This document shows positions 6,567 through 14,961 of a DNA stretch of 22,440 bases, piece after piece (position 1 is the stretch's first letter; the number at the start of each line of letters is the position of its first letter). Both the position numbers and the translations under genes were made by a program. Source of the stretch: a virus; the IMG/VR virus record IMGVR_UViG_3300032236_000292, positions 1 through 22,440 of that record; one strand, written 5' to 3'. The notes below the pieces were generated by a model. It made no database searches. It was not told the origin of the DNA and saw nothing but the letters and a program-made list of their open reading frames with translations.

Positions 6567-8542
6567 TAAAAAATACCACCAGTAGTTGTTACATTAATAT
6601 AAGTTGATTCAAGAATCGGCACTTCATCAATGTTGCAGTAAAGGTCGTTTACCCCACCATTTGCTTGTACAGTAATAGTAGAAGTTGATGAGATAGCAGC
6701 ATTGGTAGTTGCAGAAGTTTTTAATCCAAGAGCTGTATTAGTAACAGCGCTTCCGACAGCGGTAACATTCGTACCTGCTGTTGATACTGCTACAGTAAAC
6801 GTATTAGTAGCAGTAGCGGTAATAACGGCATTTGCTACGTTATTATTTGTATTTGCATACCCAGTAACTGTTACAGTTTGACCAGCAACAAATCCATGTG
6901 CATTACTTGTATATGTAAGAACTGGTCCAGCACCAGCAGCAACAGCACTAGTTGCTTTTGTTACGCTTGGGATAAGTGAATTAATAACTACTGGGGTTGT
7001 AGTAAATACTGTTGAGGGGTCAGCACCACCGATAGAAGTAATAATATTGTTTATAGTACCTGAATAACCAACTGGAATTCCTGAAGCATCAAAAACATTA
7101 ATAAATGAAATAGTTGTTCCAGAAGCAATAGTATTAACAGTTGTAGCCGATTGTGTATAAATAGTTGTTGATGTAGATGCTGTAGCAATCTTTTCATAAT
7201 CAGTGATAGTTACATACGCCACACCATCCACAGAACGAATTGTTGAGTACACATCTCCCTGAGTAATGTTGTCATTAAATACAACATTGTCAAAACCAAA
7301 TAAACTATACAGCGCACTAGTCACTGCATTTTGTACAACAACTGGGTCGTATTGAGGAAGAACATTTACAGTTACAGATAGGTATGGGAAAACTGGAGTA
7401 AAGTCATAAATACTGATACTAGTATTAGGAGGAGTCTTACCAGCAAAGTAATTAGTTACTGAGTTTTTTAAAGACGTACTTGAAGCATATCCACCAGCGG
7501 CTGCGATGTACAACGTAATCTGCGTGTAATTAGATGCCGCTGCATTAGCTTTTGCAATACCTGGAACCTGTACAGCAAGTTGAGCATAGTCCCGCAAAGA
7601 TACTGCACGGTTAAGAGAACGTAATGCTAATGGAGCGTTAAGGCGAATAGAATCTGTTGACTCAGCATCCTGACCACCACTACATGCAGAAGCATTATTA
7701 ACATTTAAATAACTGATAGACGCACCAGTATTATCGCTAACAACTGTTGTAATTGTATTTGCTGCAACGTTTCCGATACTTCCCGCTGTTGTTGTGTAAC
7801 GGTACGAGATGTTAACTGAAGATGATGAAGGAGGAATTTTACCTGAAACACCATCACCAAATTGAATATATGTATTTCCTGTTCCGTCAGTATAAATTGA
7901 ATATACTGCATCGCTAGGTCCGTAATCAATTGTGTATGGCACTTTAGTGTACGTTGTTGCACCTACAAGAACTGTAATAGTATCGTTTGTTAAAACGCCG
8001 CCATTAGAAAGTTTAAATGTTTGATAAGCAGTTCCATCTGAAATACCAATTGTTTCAGTAGTAGTCTGCCCTTGTTTTACTCCTACGTTTGCTGTTCCAT
8101 AAACAGAGCCAACAGCCGCGGGAACAGTAATAGAAGAAGAAGTTTCAAATGTAACTTGATTACCAGCAGCATCTGGGTTTGAATTTACAACTGCTCCAGC
8201 GGCTACTGTAATAGCACTTGAACCAGTATTGGAAAAGGTTACTGTTCCAGTTGCACCAGTTAAACTATTAGGTGTGTAGTTTAAAAGTTTGGCTAGTTTT
8301 ACAACTGTGTCTCTTTGAGTTGAACTAGAAATAAATGACTCGTTTGCTGCTCGGTCTACATAGTAATTAAGAAGGTCACCCATATAAGCAAATAACTCAA
8401 CTAAAACAACCCCAAAGTCACTGGAGTCACGGGACGTCCACTGAGGAGCAAAGTTAGGAATTAAAGACAATAAGTCATCTCTAATTGAAGTAAAATCCCT
8501 AGACGTATAGTCTACTTGGGGTACGTACAAACTATCAGCCAT
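6566..8542 (-). CDS. Baseplate wedge protein, J-like / T4 gp6-like
   Basis: This 658-aa protein opens with a wedge-like segment (DYTSRDFTSIRDDLLSLIP, residues 11-29; DFGVVLVELFAYMGDLLNYY, 42-61). It has the Baseplate_J core, including YIQFGDG (225-231) and the stretch around 290-335 (DAESTDSIR, SLNRAVSLRDYA, VPGIAKA) typical of gpJ/gp6. These proteins form the inner baseplate ring that opens on sheath contraction. Residues 529-600 carry an HGF-type beta module (AHGFVAGQTVTVTG) near the C-terminus, outside the conserved core. It follows gp25 directly with a TAATG overlap, the usual order gp25, gp6/J, I. Confidence 0.9.
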   Translation of the reverse strand: MADSLYVPQVDYTSRDFTSIRDDLLSLIPNFAPQWTSRDSSDFGVVLVELFAYMGDLLNYYVDRAANESFISSSTQRDTVVKLAKLLNYTPNSLTGATGTVTFSNTGSSAITVAAGAVVNSNPDAAGNQVTFETSSSITVPAAVGSVYGTANVGVKQGQTTTETIGISDGTAYQTFKLSNGGVLTNDTITVLVGATTYTKVPYTIDYGPSDAVYSIYTDGTGNTYIQFGDGVSGKIPPSSSSVNISYRYTTTAGSIGNVAANTITTVVSDNTGASISYLNVNNASACSGGQDAESTDSIRLNAPLALRSLNRAVSLRDYAQLAVQVPGIAKANAAASNYTQITLYIAAAGGYASSTSLKNSVTNYFAGKTPPNTSISIYDFTPVFPYLSVTVNVLPQYDPVVVQNAVTSALYSLFGFDNVVFNDNITQGDVYSTIRSVDGVAYVTITDYEKIATASTSTTIYTQSATTVNTIASGTTISFINVFDASGIPVGYSGTINNIITSIGGADPSTVFTTTPVVINSLIPSVTKATSAVAAGAGPVLTYTSNAHGFVAGQTVTVTGYANTNNNVANAVITATATNTFTVAVSTAGTNVTAVGSAVTNTALGLKTSATTNAAISSTSTITVQANGGVNDLYCNIDEVPILESTYINVTTTGGIF

Positions 8543-8979
8543 TAGATAACCTCAATGTTTTCGCCAGAAGGAGTAAGGGATGCCTTAACAATTTTAACAG
8601 AATCTTGCTCTCCAGTCGGGATTTCGTATATAATATTTATAGTTAAATATCCATTTGTTTGGTCATAGTCAGTCGTAACATTTACAAGAGTAAGCTCTGG
8701 TAACCATTTTATGAATGTTTCCTGAATAGCCGTGGCTACTTCACCTGCTGAAAGATTGCCGCTTTCAAACAACAAAGAGTCAATACCAGCGCCATAGTAC
8801 CTGTACCAAATACGCTCATTCTCTTTAATTGATAGCAAAGATACAACTTTATCCTTCCAAGCCTTTGGGTCATTATCTTGGATAATAGCAATTTTTCCAT
8901 TATTAGATATATTAAATGGAAGGCTTATTGTATAAGTAGTACGAGGTGAGAAAGTACCTGATGTATTTATATTAGCCAC
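8542..8979 (-). CDS. T4 gp25-like baseplate wedge protein
   Basis: The 145-aa size fits the gp25/GPW family. Residues 60-75 (ERIWYRYYGAGIDSLL) match the conserved R...YG...L region. A helix follows (AGEVATAIQETFIKWLPEL), then strands ending in a basic/hydrophobic tail. The start is GTG at 8979, not ATG, with AGGAG nine bases upstream inside the end of the preceding gene. gp25 joins the baseplate to the first sheath ring. It lacks a strict EPR triplet; the equivalent position reads NER. Confidence 0.88.
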   Translation of the reverse strand: MANINTSGTFSPRTTYTISLPFNISNNGKIAIIQDNDPKAWKDKVVSLLSIKENERIWYRYYGAGIDSLLFESGNLSAGEVATAIQETFIKWLPELTLVNVTTDYDQTNGYLTINIIYEIPTGEQDSVKIVKASLTPSGENIEVI

Positions 8980-8980
8980 G

Positions 8981-9709
8981 TTAGAACGCTCCTAGCCATA
9001 GTGGGAAATTAGGGTCTCCGCCTTCAAACATTACCCAGCACCCATCTCCTGGGATAGGCAAAAATCCTCCAACAAGAGTCGCAGTTACTGCAAACGAAGG
9101 GGTTGCTGGGACTACTGAGTCTGCGTCTTTAGCAAGTAATTGGATAGCAGGGTCTGTTCCTCGCCACCAAAACTCTATGTAGTCTCCCGCTTTAACAGTT
9201 AGTACGTAGTTCCAAGCAATAATTTGAGGGGTTGCGTTAGCCTTACCATTAATAGATATACTACCGTTGCTGCTTAAAACATTTTGAGCTGGAAGGCTTC
9301 CGTTTATCTTAAGCCAAACATCTGCAGTATCGTTGCCATCGTTAGTTCTTTGCAACTGAGCCGAAAACTGAATGTTATATGTTCCAGCAGCGGCAAACGT
9401 AAGCTTTGAGCCATCCACAATAGAAACTCTAAAAGCTTCTTCTATTGTGTTAATGGTTATTGCTTGAGGGGTGTTAGCTGCTGCGATATTTTGAGTAGTT
9501 GAGTCACTAAAGGAACCGTAAGGAGCTTTTTTATTTTCAGGCACTCCAATTATAGGAAACGCCCAGCTAGTTGAAGCATTGCCTAGAATCTGTGGGACTT
9601 TAAGTTTTATTCTTCCAAGCTTATCTGGGTCAGCAGTATCTACTACAACACCTCTATAAATGCCGTAATACATTTTGTTCCAATTTTGGTTATTAAATTC
9701 CATGGCCAT
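8981..9709 (-). CDS. gp5-like OB-fold baseplate spike protein with an inserted C1q/TNF-like domain
   Basis: Residues 14-58 (YYGIYRGVVVDTADPDKLGR, KLKVP, then WAFPIIG) and 214-242 (GGFLPIPGDGCWVMFEGGDP to PLWLGAF) together form the OB-fold signature of T4 gp5/VgrG-type spikes. Residues 62-213 interrupt it and read as a C1q/TNF-type jelly roll: FRVSIVDGSKLTFAAAGTYN (93-112), DVWLKING, TVKAGDYIEFWW (171-182) and SFAVTATLV. No beta-helix needle follows the OB fold, and no lysozyme domain is present. The start could be the ATG at 9709 or 9703; it overlaps the hub gene. The OB fold should sit below the hub, with the insert projecting sideways. Confidence 0.82.
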   Translation of the reverse strand: MAMEFNNQNWNKMYYGIYRGVVVDTADPDKLGRIKLKVPQILGNASTSWAFPIIGVPENKKAPYGSFSDSTTQNIAAANTPQAITINTIEEAFRVSIVDGSKLTFAAAGTYNIQFSAQLQRTNDGNDTADVWLKINGSLPAQNVLSSNGSISINGKANATPQIIAWNYVLTVKAGDYIEFWWRGTDPAIQLLAKDADSVVPATPSFAVTATLVGGFLPIPGDGCWVMFEGGDPNFPLWLGAF

Positions 9710-11024
9710 TAGTCCGTAATCTATTTATCACACTTGCAGTTCTTCCTGAAGCCTGAACGTAGCTAATAGTACGAGCATCAATATCTGGGCTAACCCAATG
9801 ATACCCGACAATACCTTTATGAGGAGATGGTCTATTCTTGGTTTGAGCAAACCCTTTGTTATTATTTTTTGTGCTTCCTTGTTTTAAAGTAGATTTTTTA
9901 CTAGGAACACGATTTTTTTGACGAGGTTTAAGTCTTCTAATCTGAGTCTTATTAGGAGCAGCGATAGCTAGACCATCTTGCCAAACGTTTGCTGTACCAA
10001 TAGAGTCTGCACCAACCTCTACTACGGTTGTATACTTTAAGATATTAGGCTCTGTCTCAACTACTCTGTGGCTTGTACGTAATACAATCCAGTACCCAGA
10101 ATAATCTTTTCCAACGCCTGAAAGATAAATAGGTTGGTCTGGTTTTAAGTCTGGAGTACCTAAGACTTCAATCTTAGCTCTATAAGGGAACCTATTACGT
10201 TGGTCAATTGCTTGTGCTTCATAGTATGCAACATTGTATCCAGGTGCAACAATATCTGTGGCAAAACTATCAAAAAACTCTGGCGTTGAAATTTGCTTTA
10301 ATACTTCTGGACGTACTGCGTTAGTTACAACACTAGACTTTATACCACGTGGGTCAACACCACCTACCTGAGCAGCAGACTTATACGCATCTGGATATTG
10401 TAAGCTTTCTCCTAGAATTAATTTAAAGGAGTATAACGTAGAGCCTTGTGGGTCGTTGGCTTCACGCATAATAAAACTAGGTGCAGTTCCTCTATCTTTT
10501 GTATAGTCAAAAGTTAATGGCTGAAAATAAATAGAGGTGTTTTCAATGCGTAATGAGTACCCACATTGTTTAGCAAGGCGAGTCATAATCTCTAAATCAG
10601 TATGACCAGTCTGTGAAACTTGTTCAAACACACGTGGATGAGGCTCAGCAAAAACCGAAAAGTTATAGCTCTGACCAATCTCTTCAATTATTTGAGCAGC
10701 TGTCTTATTTGTATAAACCTTTTGTCTAGCTTGTTTCATCCTGTAAGATGCACCAATAAGAGTCATTTCTACAAATTGTTTACCTGGGCTAATATCTGGC
10801 TTGATGTCATGAATGTAGCCAACAAATTCTCTACTACCAGTTGCTCCAGATAAAACACATCTAACAGGTTGGCTAGGAGAGATACTAGCGTACTGAAGAT
10901 TCCAATCCCTAAATCTGACAACCGCAATTTCATGTGCATATTTTTCTTGGTTTAATGTAAAAGAAGATACACGTTGAGGAGCATTTTGGGATAAAGGAAA
11001 CTCAAGAGTTATATAATTAAACAC
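9693..11024 (-). CDS. Baseplate hub protein, gp27/gpD/VgrG-N-like
   Basis: The frame opens at 11051, but GTG at 11024 is the better start: it has AGGA upstream and an 8-base overlap (GTGTTTAA) with the LysM gene, and it removes nine residues encoded inside that gene. The 443-aa product has the hub pattern: an N-terminal beta domain (VRFRDWNLQYASI), a GYIHDIKPDISPG segment, a T..QII.EI helix with an AEPHPRVF strand, and a QTGHTDLEIMTRLAKQCGYS stretch typical of gpD/gp27. The last 80 residues are a basic, Lys/Gln/Asn-rich tail not usual in the family. The hub is the trimeric platform between tube and spike; the OB-fold gene follows directly. Confidence 0.85.
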   Translation of the reverse strand: MFNYITLEFPLSQNAPQRVSSFTLNQEKYAHEIAVVRFRDWNLQYASISPSQPVRCVLSGATGSREFVGYIHDIKPDISPGKQFVEMTLIGASYRMKQARQKVYTNKTAAQIIEEIGQSYNFSVFAEPHPRVFEQVSQTGHTDLEIMTRLAKQCGYSLRIENTSIYFQPLTFDYTKDRGTAPSFIMREANDPQGSTLYSFKLILGESLQYPDAYKSAAQVGGVDPRGIKSSVVTNAVRPEVLKQISTPEFFDSFATDIVAPGYNVAYYEAQAIDQRNRFPYRAKIEVLGTPDLKPDQPIYLSGVGKDYSGYWIVLRTSHRVVETEPNILKYTTVVEVGADSIGTANVWQDGLAIAAPNKTQIRRLKPRQKNRVPSKKSTLKQGSTKNNNKGFAQTKNRPSPHKGIVGYHWVSPDIDARTISYVQASGRTASVINRLRTNGHGI

Positions 11025-11298
11025 TAGGAATCCTAATAACTGTTCCAACACTAATAGTAGTGAAGTCTGTAATCTCTGGGTTGTACTCTACAATTGTCCA
11101 CCAAAGGTCTGGTCGCTTAAAATACTTTTGTGATAGTCCATGTAAGGTATCACCCTTAGAGTAGATATGTGTAAAGAAAGAAATATTATTTAAAGAGTCA
11201 AATGTATAAAATACAATTGGGTATGCCGTACCATACTCTTCCTTAGTAAAATAATCAACTAGCGCCTCTTCATAACGCGAACCAGAATAAATAGCCAT
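11017..11298 (-). CDS. LysM-domain baseplate protein (gp53-like)
   Basis: The 93-aa protein has about 44 N-terminal residues and a LysM domain at 45-91: IYSKGDTLHGLSQKYF, then LWWTIVEYNPEI and VGTVIRIP. In contractile tails a LysM protein sits at the tube/baseplate junction (T4 gp53, or the C-terminus of Pvc7/Afp7), where it acts as a structural part and not a cell-wall enzyme. AAGGAT precedes the ATG. Here LysM is a separate gene following a CIS-tube-like gene. Confidence 0.85.
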   Translation of the reverse strand: MAIYSGSRYEEALVDYFTKEEYGTAYPIVFYTFDSLNNISFFTHIYSKGDTLHGLSQKYFKRPDLWWTIVEYNPEITDFTTISVGTVIRIPSV

Positions 11299-11306
11299 TA
11301 CAATCC

Positions 11307-12374
11307 TTACTTCTTATTAGATAAACCAGCAGTAGCCATAAGGTTAAACTGCAAGCCAACAGTAGTGCGGATAGGAACCATGCCCTTTGAAAAGTAATTA
11401 TGGTTTACAACAATATTATTTACATAACCAATATAACTTAATGGACCAATATCAATACGAAGAAGGGCAGGAGTTAAGAACCCAATATCAGAACTATCAC
11501 GTCCAGTCGCAGAGTTTTTCCAGCCTGGTCCGTTAATTGCTTTGTATAAGTACTCAAGGTCAGCTATAGTTCCATAGCGTTGTAGGTCATATATTTTATT
11601 ACCAATATTATTAGTTGCACCTACAAAGCTATCAAAAGAGTTATTACCTGCGTAATACTTTGCGTAACTATCTGCGTATTTTTTATACACATCAGTTCCT
11701 ACTTTAGACCCTGCTGGAATATCTCTAATAGATGCAAAGTCATTAACACGGTCAATTATAAACTCAACAGATAAGTATTCACCACTTGGAAACGCTCCAA
11801 TAACATCTACAAATGAATCAGCAAATGTAGGAGTGATGTTAAGGTTTACTGCTACGGACGTTGTAAACTCAGTTGGATTCCATAAGAATTGAAATCCATA
11901 GCGAGGGTCTTTAGCATGCTTTCCTTTACCGCTATTATATGTAGTAGTATCCACATAAGTATTATCTACACGTGAATACCAGTAAATGCGAGCGCGGCGG
12001 TATTTACCAATTGAGCCAAGAGTATACTGCTCGGTATTAGGAATTAATGAATCTGTAGAGGGTTCAACAGGAAGACTCCATTGATGTGGAGGAAGGTTCC
12101 AGTTATACCCATATAAGCCAACACTAGTAGGGGTTTGACTAGCGCCATGGTTTGATGTTACCTGTTGTGACCTAGCAGAAGGACTAGCAGTAAAATTAGA
12201 AACTTTATTATCTGTAGTTCTATTTAAGTTGGTCTCAACGTTTGGTGTAGCCTGTTGGTTATTTTTGGTATTAACTTGTATTTTATTTGGAGCAACTGTA
12301 GAACTATTACTAACAAGTTGTCTAGTAGTAGTAGGAACTGTGGTAGTAGAGTTTGCGCTATTATTTGGTATCAT
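11307..12374 (-). CDS. CIS-tube/tube-initiator-like baseplate protein with disordered N-terminus
   Basis: In this 355-aa protein the first 80 residues are Asn/Thr/Ser/Gln-rich and probably disordered. The folded part shows YGFQFLWNPTEF (159-170) and, near the end, LLRIDIGPLSYIGYVNN (304-320) with GMVPIRTTVGLQFNL (331-345). This is the pattern of the contractile-injection-system tube protein (Pvc7/Afp7 N-terminal part), which joins the tube to the hub. It precedes the LysM gene, consistent with a split Pvc7. AGGAGT lies within the stop region of the tape-measure gene. The family call is from motif memory, not a search. Confidence 0.6.
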   Translation of the reverse strand: MIPNNSANSTTTVPTTTRQLVSNSSTVAPNKIQVNTKNNQQATPNVETNLNRTTDNKVSNFTASPSARSQQVTSNHGASQTPTSVGLYGYNWNLPPHQWSLPVEPSTDSLIPNTEQYTLGSIGKYRRARIYWYSRVDNTYVDTTTYNSGKGKHAKDPRYGFQFLWNPTEFTTSVAVNLNITPTFADSFVDVIGAFPSGEYLSVEFIIDRVNDFASIRDIPAGSKVGTDVYKKYADSYAKYYAGNNSFDSFVGATNNIGNKIYDLQRYGTIADLEYLYKAINGPGWKNSATGRDSSDIGFLTPALLRIDIGPLSYIGYVNNIVVNHNYFSKGMVPIRTTVGLQFNLMATAGLSNKK

Positions 12375-12376
12375 TA

Positions 12377-14008
12377 TTAACTCCTACTCGCCATTGCTTT
12401 AGCTGCTGCGTTACCAAATGCCCAAGGGTCAGCATCAGGTGGAGCAGTGACATTTACATATATGTTTCCAGTGTAGGTACTTCCAGAAGGTGTACCAGGA
12501 GTAACTGCAGAATAGTTTGAAGTCATACCAGCAACATCTGCGTTAGGGTTTTGGTTGTCTGCCAGGCTTCCTACAGCTAGCATCCCTAAACCTGCACCAG
12601 CAACAGCTCCTCCAAGTAAACCTAGTTGTCCATAGTCACTTTTTTTCATATGGCTAATTAAACCACCGCTGTAATATCCACGTCCATGGTTAACTCGAGA
12701 TGTAAGAGCAGAGATTAATCCAAAACCTGCTCCACCACGAATACCACTAAATGTTTCCATCATGGTCAATAAACCTTGACCACCTTTAGCAGCACTGCTG
12801 ATAGCATCTGCTGGAAGACCTAGAATGTTTGCTAACATAGACTGGTCTTTACTTACTCCTTTGGCATTTCCTAAAGAATTAAATGCATTAAACAGTGCAC
12901 TAACACCTTCATTAGCACTCATAAAACCAGCATTAGTAGCTTTTGTCCAAGCTTGAAGCATACCTAGTTCAGCAGTATTTCTGGTTGCTAAGCTTCTAAT
13001 AGATGGAGTGACTCCACCAGTTCCCTGCAAAGCAGCAGACGTACCAGATGTAGATAGACTTTTTCCACCGCTATTAGACATTTGAACAAGTCCAGCCAAA
13101 ACAGATTGACGTAATTGGGCGTCATTTCCAAAGTATTGGTTAAGAATACTATCCAAAGCATTACCAGACATAGCAGATATAGCAATAGATTGTGGGGTAA
13201 CAACACCGCCAGATGATTGCTTTAATAAATTATATAACTGCCCAATGATATCTGGTAGGTCATTCATTTGAGAACCAGTTCCATTACGTACATTGATACC
13301 AATCATACGTAGCATATTTACGCTTCTAGCATTATTAAGACCAGCCATTGCTGTAATACCACCAGAAAGACCAGCACCAGGAATGAGGTTAGATACAAGT
13401 GCGGCTCCACCCATAACGCCACCAAAACCAGTTTTACCTTGAAAGTTATTAAGACCAGGAAGTAGTCCCATGCTAGCGCCCATGTTATATGAGTTTGTAA
13501 CATCCATAGCATTGGTAGGTGTACCCATACCAGCAATAGCACGCTGGTCCGCATATGCTTGTGAAACACTAGTAATTACTTTACCGTTTTGTTGATAACC
13601 ATAGAAACGAAGCCTATTAGAAAAGGCTTCCATATTAACAGCTTCATCAGCAGTTGGTAAAAGACCAAAAGCACCTAGGGCTACTTGAGCAATTTTTTTA
13701 CCTAGCATGGCGCTTAATCCACCACTAGCAGTAACATACCCAGAAGATGCTGGGTCTGACATACCTGGAATATTAGAACCTGTGGTAAGTGCGCTTTGCT
13801 GTGCTGGAAGGTTTGCACCAGCATTAACTATTTGACCAGGTACTCCAGTATTAAATGCTCCGCCTCCACCTTGACCGCCCATAGCTAAACCAGCTACTGT
13901 GCCTAATGAATAATGAAGTGATTTAGCTTCACCAGCCATATGAGTAAGGGCTTTATCGGCACGCTCAAAGTTTTCGGCTACCGATTTAGATACATCATCC
14001 AGTGCCAT
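12377..14008 (-). CDS. Probable tail tape measure protein
   Basis: This 543-aa protein is rich in Gly, Ala, Ser and Met. It has a helical N-terminus (VAENFERADKALTHMAGEAK) and hydrophobic Gly-rich segments, e.g. around residues 457-485. It has no recognisable enzymatic domain. Its place immediately after the chaperone/extension pair and before the baseplate genes is the standard tape-measure position. If it is the ruler, its length suggests a tail of about 80 nm (roughly 1.5 angstrom per residue). AGAAGG lies upstream of the ATG, and the start overlaps the chaperone extension frame by 14 bases. Position is the main evidence. Confidence 0.65.
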   Translation of the reverse strand: MALDDVSKSVAENFERADKALTHMAGEAKSLHYSLGTVAGLAMGGQGGGGAFNTGVPGQIVNAGANLPAQQSALTTGSNIPGMSDPASSGYVTASGGLSAMLGKKIAQVALGAFGLLPTADEAVNMEAFSNRLRFYGYQQNGKVITSVSQAYADQRAIAGMGTPTNAMDVTNSYNMGASMGLLPGLNNFQGKTGFGGVMGGAALVSNLIPGAGLSGGITAMAGLNNARSVNMLRMIGINVRNGTGSQMNDLPDIIGQLYNLLKQSSGGVVTPQSIAISAMSGNALDSILNQYFGNDAQLRQSVLAGLVQMSNSGGKSLSTSGTSAALQGTGGVTPSIRSLATRNTAELGMLQAWTKATNAGFMSANEGVSALFNAFNSLGNAKGVSKDQSMLANILGLPADAISSAAKGGQGLLTMMETFSGIRGGAGFGLISALTSRVNHGRGYYSGGLISHMKKSDYGQLGLLGGAVAGAGLGMLAVGSLADNQNPNADVAGMTSNYSAVTPGTPSGSTYTGNIYVNVTAPPDADPWAFGNAAAKAMASRS

Positions 14009-14150
14009 TTAAGTACCTTCTAGACCTTTCAATCCAATTTAGTCGTTCGCGTAAAGATAGTGAGCGCACATCGCTCATAGACAAATTAAATGTTCGGATT
14101 AGTACTTCGTATTGGTCCATTAAGTATTCGTATTCTTCGTCCTTATAGAC
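13995..14150 (-). CDS. Tail assembly chaperone extension (+1 frameshift product)
   Basis: This open frame begins within the end of the chaperone gene and gives 51 residues: VYKDEEYEYLMDQYEVLIRT, then FNLSMSDVRSLSLRERLNWI and a basic tail. It ends with TGA at 13995, overlapping the tape-measure start. The only internal ATG (14120, giving 41 aa) has no Shine-Dalgarno site. Phages commonly make such C-terminal extensions by frameshifting just before the tape measure. Here it lies in the +1 frame relative to the chaperone. The fusion would have 262 + 51 = 313 residues. Confidence 0.65.
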   Translation of the reverse strand, partial: VYKDEEYEYLMDQYEVLIRTFNLSMSDVRSLSLRERLNWIERSRRYLNGTG

Positions 14151-14937
14151 GAAATAAGGCGGCAAGACTTAGCGGTAGTCCTATTGAATTACCACATGCC
14201 TCACAAGCCTTACTCACCTCCTGAAGGCGAGGACCTGGGTTACGGTTAGCAATCTCTGAGACAAGTTCCTGTCGGTCGCTGATACTAAGAGCAAGAGCAG
14301 TAGCTCTACCCATAGGTGGAGTACCATTTATTGAAGCAATACATCCACCAAGAAGTACTGTAACAGCTTCTGCTGTAGACTTATCTTGAGCGTCAACTAG
14401 CTTCTTTTGGGTAATGCCATTAGGAAGATTTACTACCACGTCTCCAGCTTTAACTGTGACTAGGAAAGACCTGTCTTCCACAGGATTATCCAGTTCTTTA
14501 ACTTTGATATCTTTGTCAATATCAAGTGTCAGTTCTTGTTCTTTAGCACAACTAGGACATATAGTATTGGCAATAATTTCGTTACCAAAAGTAACTTTTC
14601 TTATACCAAGAACTATGGCGTCCCTATCTCCAGATAGTAAATTATCAAGGTCAGTTGAAGTTACCTTATCTCCGCCAAGTTCTACAAGTCCTCTAGATAA
14701 AATTACCTGTAAGAGGTTGTTGCCAGCAGAGGCAAGTGCTTCTTCATCCGCTCCATTTAATTCCCTAACCCTGGCTGTTTTAACCAAGATACCTTCTTTT
14801 GAAATAAACCCACCAGGTAGGTATACCTCATTAGAAATAGGGGCTGTAGTAGTAACCTCTACAGCAGAGTCTCCCATTTTTTCAAACTGGGCTCCGAGTT
14901 GGGTGAGAAGTGATGGGTCAGTAGATACTTCAGTCAT
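14143..14937 (-). CDS. T4 gp26-type tail assembly chaperone with zinc ribbon
   Basis: This 264-aa protein has the T4_baseplate (gp26-like) layout: LPGGFISKEGILVKTARVRE (residues 40-59), then NGADEEAL, and a zinc-binding pair CPSC (127-130) and CEAC (245-248). It lies between tube and tape measure, where tail assembly chaperones are encoded. AAGGAG precedes the ATG. Its end reads TTA TTT CGT CTA TAA; a +1 slip at TTT CGT C enters the extension frame. Family recognition is moderate to good, and the chaperone role comes from position. Confidence 0.75.
   Translation of the reverse strand: MTEVSTDPSLLTQLGAQFEKMGDSAVEVTTTAPISNEVYLPGGFISKEGILVKTARVRELNGADEEALASAGNNLLQVILSRGLVELGGDKVTSTDLDNLLSGDRDAIVLGIRKVTFGNEIIANTICPSCAKEQELTLDIDKDIKVKELDNPVEDRSFLVTVKAGDVVVNLPNGITQKKLVDAQDKSTAEAVTVLLGGCIASINGTPPMGRATALALSISDRQELVSEIANRNPGPRLQEVSKACEACGNSIGLPLSLAALFRL
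14149..14154 (-). promoter_or_regulatory. Likely +1 ribosomal frameshift site (UUU CGU C)
   Basis: Near the chaperone end, in-frame codons are TTT (14154-14152) and CGT (14151-14149), followed by C at 14148. A tRNA-Phe pairs with UUU and, after a +1 slip, with UUC. This sequence matches the shift site known for the influenza PA-X product. It lies two codons before the zero-frame stop and opens the 51-residue extension. Confidence 0.5.
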
Positions 14938-14961
14938 GTAGTGCTCCTTGTTAAAATATTA

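Noticed and set aside
7705-7962. Minus-strand frames inside the wedge (7705-7962), tape measure (12988-13206, 13318-13569) and sheath (15821-16015)
   Set aside because: Nested in another frame of strong genes; compositions are Leu/Gln- or Val-rich shadows of Thr/Ala codon bias.
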